Assembly (NCBI GenBank): GCA_021527695.1
Contig: JAKFAO010000004.1
Location: 909,001-973,000, forward strand
Direction: 5' to 3'
Origin: Naematelia aurantialba
Lineage: Eukaryota; Basidiomycota; Tremellomycetes; Tremellales; Naemateliaceae
DNA length: 64,000 bases
In this document: positions 56,553 through 64,000 of the stretch, in pieces
Numbering within the stretch: position 1 is the stretch's first letter
Layout: every line of letters starts with the position of its first letter
Position numbers and translations under genes: made by a program
The notes under the pieces: model-generated
The model's database searches: none
Told to the model about the DNA's origin: nothing
Seen by the model: only the letters and a program-made list of their open reading frames with translations

Positions 56553-59144
56553 CTTGTCGAGGCTCCGTCGCTATACTCAAGCAGGTTCAGTGACACTCGC
56601 GTCGGTAGGGTCGAGATGTTTGTGTTGTGTTTCGGAGTCGCTGAACGAGGGTGTAGTTGAAAAGAGCGTCGGTGTCGGTGCCGGTGTCGGTGCTGGTGTT
56701 GGTGTTGGTGTCGGTGTTGGTGTCGGTAGTGGTGTCCGTGGTATTGACAGAGGCCGTGGTCGTCGAGAATGTCGTCAGTGAAAGTAGAAGACAAGATCCA
56801 ACAAGGACATTCAATACTAAGGAGCGAGAGCGACGACGAGCAGGGGCGAGGAATGAGGGACCGAGACGAGCAACGCACGGGGCGTGGCGAGGGAGGAGTG
56901 GCTGTTTGGATGGTCGGGATAGGATTGATGATGATTGCTGCTTGGCCGCTGGGTTGCTTGGCAACTGGCCTGCCTGCTCGCCCTCGCCCGCTCGGGCCTA
57001 AAACTGAAAGGGACAGGATTTCATAGCGGGAGAGTCCGCGAGCAGAGGCGAGGGAGGCAGAGACTTTGGCTACACGTCCCACGCCTCTCTCAATGGACGG
57101 GACGGCGCGTGGCCCAAACAGACAGAAAACAACAACAAGAATAATTCGTCCAGCCAGCCCCTGACGCGCCAACGAGTCCCATCCGATGGGATTGTGCAGA
57201 ACCGCCGAAACTTCTCGACCATGATCTCCCGCTTGAGCATGCATTGCTGTCCGAAACGGAAGGATAGGACAGGACAGGACGACGTGTATCTGGGTTCGTG
57301 CGTGGTGTATGCATTGACGATGGTTGTCGAGTAGAGCGTGTGTATTGTTCGAGTGGTTGTTTGACGACGACGGCGTTTCAGCCGCACGCCCGCTGTTTCC
57401 GAGATGTCCAGGCACGCGGGAAGGATATGTTTCAGCGCTGGCGGCGAGGATCTCCAAAGCTACTGCTCCTGCCGTGAACGACCATTGCGTATGGTTCATG
57501 GCCAGGATCCTCAGCGTGAGAGTAGTGCCATGGCATGGGAAGCAGGCATGGTGACCACTTCTTACGAAGCAAGCCTGTTTCTCAGCTTCTGTTGCTCGCA
57601 TCACGTCGGCCCGAGCGGCATTCAGACCCGACATCCCGGCTCGTTCCCCCCACTTTGGATACTCGACCTTCAGGATCGCTGATGTAGGGCCTGGAACGTG
57701 CGACAAGTCATAATAACGATACGAGCTGCATGGATTCACGCTGCGTCTGATGCTGCTGGCACGCTCATCCTGCAAAGCTCTCTGTTCGCTTGCAACTCTG
57801 CCAGTCGATCGAGGAAGGAAACAAGAGGGAACGAAACAGCTCGATGCTGCCCTCAAGTCTGTGGTCATTGAGGGATGCATCTGAAGGTTGGGATGTATCG
57901 TTCAAAGGTCGGGGGCGGCGCACGGCGCACCGCCCCGGGTGGAAGAACAGGTGAGTTTGGTTGGGGCTCATATAGCTGGAGAATAGATTCTGCTGGTGAG
58001 GACGTGTGGCTCGACTGCTTTCCCATACACGCAGTGCATGACTTTGACAAGCTAGCCGCTGCAGCAAGTAGAGCCATGCTCCTAGCCAGTTCCAGGCCAC
58101 TCTAACGAGCAATCTTGAGTGCTATGTTTTGCATGCATCATGGAGCAGAGCGTAAATGTCGTCGGTGGCAAACGAAGCTGCAAATCCCGCACAGAGCTCC
58201 TAATGTCGAAAGTCGGATGCTCGGTCGTTACTTGGACAGCCGGTCAAGACGATAGGCCGCGGGCGGTACAGACATCATATATGATCTGACTATAAGATGA
58301 TCTGATAACTGGCTTTTACAGACTGTCGATCACGAAACTGCCAAGGCTGCAGGAGAGACAGATGACCGCCCTGGCCGCTCCAAAATACCCAAAACACACA
58401 TGCATTCCAAGCTTTGCTTGGTGATTTGCGATGCTTACCCAGCTGGGGTACTGATTCCGCTGAATCGCGTGCTGAGCATTCGGAATACCACTGCTCGGTC
58501 CATTTGTCCATCGCCATGGACCTCCACCCCAAACAAGAGTGGTACGCTGTGTCGCAGGCGGGAAAAGCCTATTGTTCGGGGTGAAGCGGCAACTCCGCGT
58601 GCACGGTCATCTCCTCGTCGAATCTTTTTTTGTCTCCACCACACTCCTCCCAATGATCAATCGGGCTGTCCCAAACAAGCCAGAGACAGGGTGTGCAAGG
58701 GTGGAGAGCATGCCTCACGAACAAAAAGAGGCAATATGCAGCGTCGACAAGGTGCGCGTGATTGGCACCCGTCCTTATGCATGTTATGAATCGCACGCCG
58801 TCCAGGCACCTGAAAGAGGGAACAATGGACGAATGGACGAAAATGGCTTTGTGCGGTGGAATGCATGGTTCAAGCGCATGTCAAGAGGGGGAAACTGCGT
58901 TCTCGTGTCGACAGCGACAACAGTCGCCGCAATGCCAACTGTAAGCAACTGGTGCTGGCTTTGATTGAAAGGACAAGGCAGCGACGAGGCTAGTGGACCG
59001 TCGGCCGTGAGTGTCCGGCAGCGCTGAATCAGTTGCCCTCCTCCTTTCGTTCGGGCTCATGGTGGTCGTTGATGCTTGACTCAGGTCTCCATATCATATT
59101 AGGGCAAGCTCAAACCATCCCCACTCTGTCCGGCTATACATGGC
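56553..59144. other. Large divergent intergenic region
   Basis: 2.6 kb, the longest gene-poor stretch. A GGTGTC hexamer run (about 56668-56740) creates a Thr/Asp-rich open frame on the minus strand (56587-56964) that I do not trust. Elsewhere I see no motif-bearing frame. Confidence 0.5.
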
Positions 59145-61480
59145 ATGTCTCCACCGGCTTCACCCGCCCCCTTCTCCCATTCAACCCCGTCCACCCCACC
59201 GCTCCGCGCACCACAGATGAGCTGGACGCTGCCTACTCCACGCTCATTCTCGTCACACCGTCGGACGCAGTCCCACTCGTCTCCCGGCTCGGCGTGCACC
59301 ATCACTCCGCCTTCGTCCAAGGACATTCGCGGCTTGACGTTCGCCAGAGTCGACGAGACCGGCCAGTCGTCTGGGGTGTATCGTGTCCCCCAACGCCAGC
59401 GACGAGACGCGATCGACGAAGAGTCAGTCCTTGGCGAGACGGGAGTTGAAGCACCACGGCCGTCAACCTTGGGCAAGGCTGGCAGCGCTTCGAAAGAAAT
59501 CGCACGGCCATTTCGGCTGGACTCGCCATTGTCAGCTCCCACACGCTTCGGGCCAACGCTCGGAAAAGGCATGCATGAGGGTTCATCGATATGGTCCGCC
59601 GGCCGGCCGTCCAATTCAGGAGCGGGGTTTGGCTGGCTCAGCCCAGTGCTTGGGGTAGGAACGGACCGTACTGCGACAATTTCGACCAGCGCAACCAGGC
59701 GAGGGCTGACTATCGCTGTGCTGAAGGACGATAATCGGGAAATGGTGCTGGGCGACCTCCCGCTCAGTGCTGGCTCTGAACTGGGTTCCGGCCGTATAAA
59801 TCTACGGAGCGAAGACGGGACAGGTGGGATACATCTCGCAGAGCACGAGCAGGTCGAGGGCGAGAAGCCCACCGCGCACAAGGAAGGTGAGTCTAACTGC
59901 CTCACGGCGGTGGCCGGAACTGACGGTGTCTAGTCATCTTGTGCCGATACTTCCATACCCCAGGAATGACGTGCACGTCCCGACCGTGTCGATTCGTGCA
60001 CAGCCTTGGCACGCTTGCCATCTTGTCCCCCCGGACCGAAGGGCCCACTTCATACTCTGACTCCCCTCTCAACACGGATCCTACGAGCGGCACTTTTGCC
60101 CACGCCCAGGCTGAGGTGTTGGACCCCCGAGGTTCTGCAAATAGTATGGTCTCGTCGGGAGAAGCAGGCAGATCACCAGTGGGACAGCAGCATGAGAGGG
60201 GCAATGGAGACCAGGAGGTTGCGGGCACTGTCTTCCTGATGAGTGGCGGCGGCAAGGGGCCGACAGGCATAGACAGACTCAAGTACAAGAGCAAGTGGCG
60301 AACGTTCCTGCAAGAGAGACAGGTGCTGATGGAAGCAGCTGTGCCGTGCAAGGACTTTGCAGAGGGGCACTGTCCATACCGAGAGTACTGCTCGTTCATA
60401 CAGTGCGTTCTACGTCGTTGTGGAAAGTCTGTCCGGCTGATCGGCAGTAGTGATGAGAAGCTTCTTAGGAAGTCGGATAGCAATCACAGCGAAGAGAAAG
60501 ACCGCGCCGCACGTGGGGGAGAGATCTATAATAGTATCGAAGGCCGCGCAGACTCTCGCCACAGAGAACTATCAGCCCCTCCGTTGTCCGCGTGGAGCAG
60601 GCCCCTACCAGCGTCCATCAAATCGCGCTTCGGGGAGTCGGACGACAGAGATCCTCAATCCGCACTTGGTCACACTGTACCGAAGGATACAAAGGAGGAC
60701 AGCCCATACTCGGTGCCAGGGCATGATGCTTCAGCTCATACGAAGCGTCACTCCTTGGCTGCCTTGTCAAGTTGGCCAGAGGTGTTGCCCGAGCACTTCG
60801 CCACTCGCTCCTCTCTGTCCGCCGCGGCGGACGAGAGGGGACGATCATCCTTGGCCACCTCTACTGGTGTCTCAGCGCCGTCGCCACCGTTTCTCCAACC
60901 ACCAGTTCAGCACGACGATGTTCGTTTCACGCGCGAGGACATTTCGCCCTTGTCGAGACTGCATGTGCCCAGAGTGTGTGATGCGCCGCGGACGTCCGTG
61001 TGGCTCGCACGTTCGCGGCCTACTCTGCGAACCGGCGCGGGGACAGACATGGCCCCCTTCGATGCCCCTGCGACGCCGACCTCGGCGAGTGGAGCGCGAT
61101 ACCTTGCGCCACCGGTATCTGCCGTTTCGCTGTACGGTACTGAGTCTGATCCGGCTACGCCATGGGACCCAGCCCTGCGAACGAAGAGATCCGAGGAGCT
61201 CGGGGAGGGGCCGGTAGTGCACAACGGGTACAAGTACGACTACGACGACGGTTATGCCCGTGGAAGCACCGGTGCGGACAATCACGTCGGCGCAGGTGCT
61301 TGTGCCCGTGCGGGCACTGGAACGGCGCTGCTCCGACCACCCCCGACGCCGATGGAGCAGGGCATCATCCCGTACCCGTGGGGCATGCCCATGTCCATGT
61401 CGCGCCTCCTCCCCGCGACCGGCCAGAACGGTGACAACCGAGGCGAGGGGGGGTCGGGATCGGGATCTGGAATCGGTGCA

Positions 61481-61512
<32 letters not shown>

Positions 61513-63065
61513 GACAAGCGATGGTGGAGCAGCAACGTTCGCAGGCGACCCGGGCGTACTGTGGACACCGTCGGGATGGGCCGTCCAGGATGCAGCTATG
61601 AAATTGTCAATGCGGAGTGCCGAGGACCAGGCGATGGGTAGGATGAGCAAGCGCCGCGGGAAGAGTTATTACAAGAGTGAGTGCTGTTTCGTTTCACAGT
61701 TCTGGCCTGCACGGTCAGGCGATAGCGATGTGGCACCATCGACGAGACGATAGTTGACGACGAGATGACTCTAGCCCGGCCATGCAAGTTCTTCCTTGAA
61801 GGTCACTGTCCGCGCGGATCTTCGTGTACCTAGTGAGTGTGCTCCCAGGTTTCCCAGGCTTCCCAATCTGCCCAGTATCCCGAAGGGGGTAGGGCAGAAC
61901 TTCAGAGTTCTGTTCTGTCTCCTGCTGAGTGTCTGTGTCTGTGTCTGTGTGGGCACGATATACTGAGTACCACCGCAGCATCCACGAGCGCCCGAGCGTG
62001 TCCGAGTCATCCACAACCTCGACATCCGACAGCACCGACCGCAGCACCAGCACCGCTCCAACCTCGACTTCCGCCTCGAGCGCCGAGCCCACGTTGGCCT
62101 CCGACCCGTCGAGCACGAGCGGTGCCGGCGCCAAGCGCCACCCGCACTTCCGCACCATCCCGTGCAAGTTCTTCAACTCGGCGCAAGGATGCCACGCGGG
62201 CAGCGCCTGCAGTTTCCTGCACACCCGGGTGGTGCCGCTCTCCGCGCCGCTGGTGGACAAGCCGCGGCCGTGGCGCACGCGACCGTGCAGGCATTACCAG
62301 GTCGGCAGGTGTACCCTCGGCGAGGCGTGCCACTTTGCGCATGTGTTTGTGAAGCCCGATTCTGCCGACTCTCCCGAGTCTGGAGATAAGGGGCGATCAG
62401 ACAGAGACAGAGGCAGAGACGGAGACAGAGATAGGGACAGGGACAGGGACACAGACACAGACAGAGATAGAGACAGAGACAGGGACAGGGGCAGGGACAG
62501 GGACACAGACACAGACAGAGATAGAGACAGAGACAAAGATAAGGCCAGATCGGATTGGGACCGGGCGAGGGATTGGGACCAAGATAGAGACATGAGTACG
62601 GACCGGAAAGAACGAGAAGACAGAGACGCTTGGGGAACCATGGACAGAGGCAGGGGACTGGATAAGAACGACTCCAACGCCAATCCCAACAGCAACCCCA
62701 ACGGCAACCCCACCTCCAACCCCACCGGCAACCCCAGCCAAGGCAGAGACGTGAGCAGGGAGAACCAGTTCACCGAAGAGACCCTGGAAATAGCACTACA
62801 GGCTGCCCGGCTCCGCGCTATACAGCTGTGCAATGCCGACGACAGCAGCGACGAGGACGACGAGGACGACGTCGAGATTGTCAGTCTACCTCCATCTCCC
62901 AACACTTTCCACCTACAACACCACAAGTCGTGTCCTCATCACAATGCTTGGCGAGCCATGCTGATACTCCACAGGTCACGGAAGACACCACGCTCCATGC
63001 CAGCCGGGGCCGGAGTTTCTATATGTAGATCTCAAAATGTAACAATATGTGTGAAATCAGGTTGA
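59145..63065 (+). CDS. CCCH zinc-finger protein with five fingers and an RD-repeat tail
   Basis: Probable RNA-binding protein. The disordered N-terminus (MSPPASPAPFSHSTPSTPPL onward, ~250 residues) precedes finger 1 (ILCRYFHTPGMTCTSRPCRF, VH), finger 2 (VPCKDFAEGHCPYREYCSFI, the His completed across an intron), finger 3 (RPCKFFLEGHCPRGSSCTY), finger 4 (IPCKFFNSAQGCHAGSACSF, LH) and finger 5 (RPCRHYQVGRCTLGEACHFA, H), all of C-x7/8-C-x4/5-C-x3-H type. Between fingers lie Ser/Pro/Gly linkers, including a (GV)n run at about 61485. The tail is a long Arg-Asp-Thr repeat, then Asn-Pro repeats and an acidic stretch DDSSDEDDEDDVEIVSLP. The exon junction after finger 3 (near 61830-61970) and the final exon (stop at 63028 or 63065) are uncertain. 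Architecture suggests mRNA processing or decay. Confidence 0.82.
62395..62560 (+). repeat. Coding RD/TD repeat
   Basis: AGACAGAGACAGGGAC-type hexamers in frame encode Arg-Asp and Thr-Asp dipeptides in the tail of the CCCH protein. Two near-identical blocks of about 70 bp suggest an internal duplication. Confidence 0.9.
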
Positions 63066-63068
63066 AGC

Positions 63069-63087
63069 AAGCGTCTTGCAGACGCTT
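63069..63087 (+). other. Perfect 8-bp hairpin just after the CCCH stop
   Basis: AAGCGTCT, TGC loop, AGACGCTT. It begins 4 bp after the TGA at 63063-63065. Could be a 3' UTR structure or chance. Confidence 0.5.
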
Positions 63088-63273
63088 AGTGGTGGCAAAA
63101 AGCCACAAAGGACACTATGCATCTATCAGAGCGTCCATGTTCCCTTGCAAGCTCCCGTCGTCCTTTGGCGCTTCATGGCCGTAGGCAGCTAGGAAAGCGA
63201 ACACAAAGGATGCGACATGACATTTGGGCAAAGAGGCAAGAGACAGAGACAAACAAGAAAAGAGACAAAAACT

Positions 63274-63359
63274 TATCCCCGGTGTGAATCGAACACACGT
63301 TAATTCGGTTCGTTCGCTTGCGCCACAACGAATCGTAATGACCACTATACGACGGGAAT
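63274..63359 (-). tRNA. tRNA-His(GUG) with a 14-nt intron
   Basis: On the minus strand the acceptor ATTCCCG pairs with CGGGGAT (one T-G), the D arm is GTA-TAGTGGTCAT-TAC, and the T arm is GTGTG-TTCGATT-CACAC. The anticodon stem ATTCG/CGAAT encloses loop TTGTGGC interrupted after position 37 by a 14-nt intron (63309-63322). The anticodon GTG is at 63324-63326. The discriminator base is A and a T5 Pol III terminator follows directly. The histidine call rests on the anticodon and TTGTGGC loop; the G at -1 is added after transcription and is not expected in DNA. Confidence 0.88.
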
Positions 63360-63391
63360 TTCCGTCCAGCATTATGGAGCGTGGCAGGTCA

Positions 63392-63967
63392 TTAGGCCCC
63401 GTCCTCCTTAGGCTCCTTCCTCGAAGGTGGTGCGGCAGTGTGTCGCCTGGCTAGTTGCCTCCTCGATGGCTGCCGCTTCCAGCGTAACAGGTACTGTGCG
63501 TACATGTGGCTGGCCAGTAAAATGCAAGCGTTGTGTGCCTCGGCCTCATCGTGGTCGTTGAGTGGAGCGGGTGGTTTGCCGGGCAGGCCAAGCCAGAAAC
63601 GCGGCGCCTGTAGTGAGCGCTTGCCCGGCTGCAGGGCCGTAGTGATGTAGCTTTGCCAGGCCGCTAGCGCCTGTGGGCTGTCGTGATCTGGATCCGAGGT
63701 TGAGTCCCGCTTCTGCCAGCGGCGCGGGCGCTTGCGCTTCTGTTTAGTAAGTTCCACAATCCTTATCGATGAGAGGGCAGAGCGGTCGAGGAAAATGTGC
63801 TGTATGTCGCCTATCGGCGCGTGGCACAGGGAGCACGCCGGGGAGGCTTGCCGTCCATTCCTGAAATCAGTGTAGTCGCATGGTAGTGTGGCGTTGTGCA
63901 GTTGCAGCTGCACTTTCATTGTGAAGCTGCTGGTGGACCGCTGATAGAAAAAGGTGGGCGTGGGCAT
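63392..63967 (-). mobile_element. C-terminal fragment resembling a non-LTR retrotransposon ORF
   Basis: A 191-codon frame whose start reads PTFFYQRSTSSFTMKVQLQL and RQASPACSLCHAPIGDIQHI, followed by FLDRS. The Q-R-S/S-x-F-x-x-Q-L-x-x-x-x-x-P text and the C-x2-C-x7-H zinc-ribbon-like motif are what one expects at the end of fungal LINE reverse-transcriptase proteins (zf-RVT type). The expected final Cys is replaced (FLDRS rather than FxxC). After it comes a basic region KQKRKRPRRWQKRD and a Trp/Arg-rich end. There is an in-frame TAA 27 nt before the ATG, so this is a 5'-truncated or decayed copy, or an exon. The element's end lies within 33 bp of the tRNA 5' end. Family assignment is inference. 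Confidence 0.55.
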
Positions 63968-64000
63968 GTCCTGCTCAGAGGGGTCTAGGGGTTAGATAAT

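Noticed and set aside
56587..56964. Thr/Asp-rich minus-strand frame with a hydrophobic helix
   Set aside because: Driven by a GGTGTC hexamer repeat upstream of the LysM start; no homology cue.

Overview
The window is nuclear DNA of a fungus, most likely a basidiomycete. It is GC-rich and gene-dense on both strands. Almost every gene is cut by many short GT-AG introns of about 45-60 nt, which often split codons of conserved motifs, and the gene set is fungal (BUR1-type kinase, FHL1, a Pho85-type cyclin, vacuolar proteinase A, LysM secreted protein, Ras with a CaaX tail). I cannot name a species; a Tremellomycete-like yeast is only a guess. All multi-exon models were joined by eye from splice signals and conserved protein motifs, so outer limits are more certain than each inner junction.

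Layout. 1-1333 holds no convincing gene. 1334-4685 (-) is a BUR1/CDK9-type transcription kinase. 6145-8183 (+) is a Dal5-type MFS permease. 8600-9194 (-) is an L-rhamnose mutarotase family enzyme. 9531-12568 (+) is the mitochondrial methylcrotonoyl-CoA carboxylase beta subunit. 13131-14389 (-) is a single-pass membrane protein. 15037-16692 (+) is a metallo-beta-lactamase-fold hydrolase. 17435-19641 (+) is a Pho85-type cyclin. 20945-24460 (+) is an APC amino-acid permease. 25498-27521 (+) is a nucleotide-sugar transporter. 28645-30166 (+) is a Ras GTPase. 30550-34266 (-) is mitochondrial IF2.

In the second half, 34611-36307 (+) is ribonucleotide reductase small subunit, 36617-38177 (+) vacuolar aspartic protease, 39334-43216 (-) an FHL1-like FHA plus forkhead factor, 43711-45198 (-) an unnamed conserved-looking protein, 45853-47154 (+) a Ser/Thr-rich membrane protein, 47293-48366 (-) a FHIT-type HIT hydrolase, 48719-about 50313 (+) EMC7, 50335-52098 (-) an unknown protein, 52462-53823 (+) an ABHD11/Imo32 hydrolase, 55152-56552 (-) a secreted LysM protein and 59145-63065 (+) a five-finger CCCH protein. 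The window ends with an intron-bearing tRNA-His and a fragment that looks like the C-terminus of a non-LTR retrotransposon.

These are mostly ordinary housekeeping genes with no obvious pathway cluster. Four products are predicted mitochondrial or carry a presequence-like N-terminus (MCC beta, IF2, ABHD11-like, the unknown at 50335-52098). The most unusual structure is at the DNA level: simple repeats have repeatedly expanded inside introns, making a second class of 200-370 nt introns; there are two tandem micro-exons in the MCC beta gene, two probable GC-AG introns, 10-bp-period tandem arrays between genes, a triple CACGTG cluster in a divergent promoter and a retroelement remnant abutting a tRNA gene. 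I did not find a clearly novel multi-gene system.
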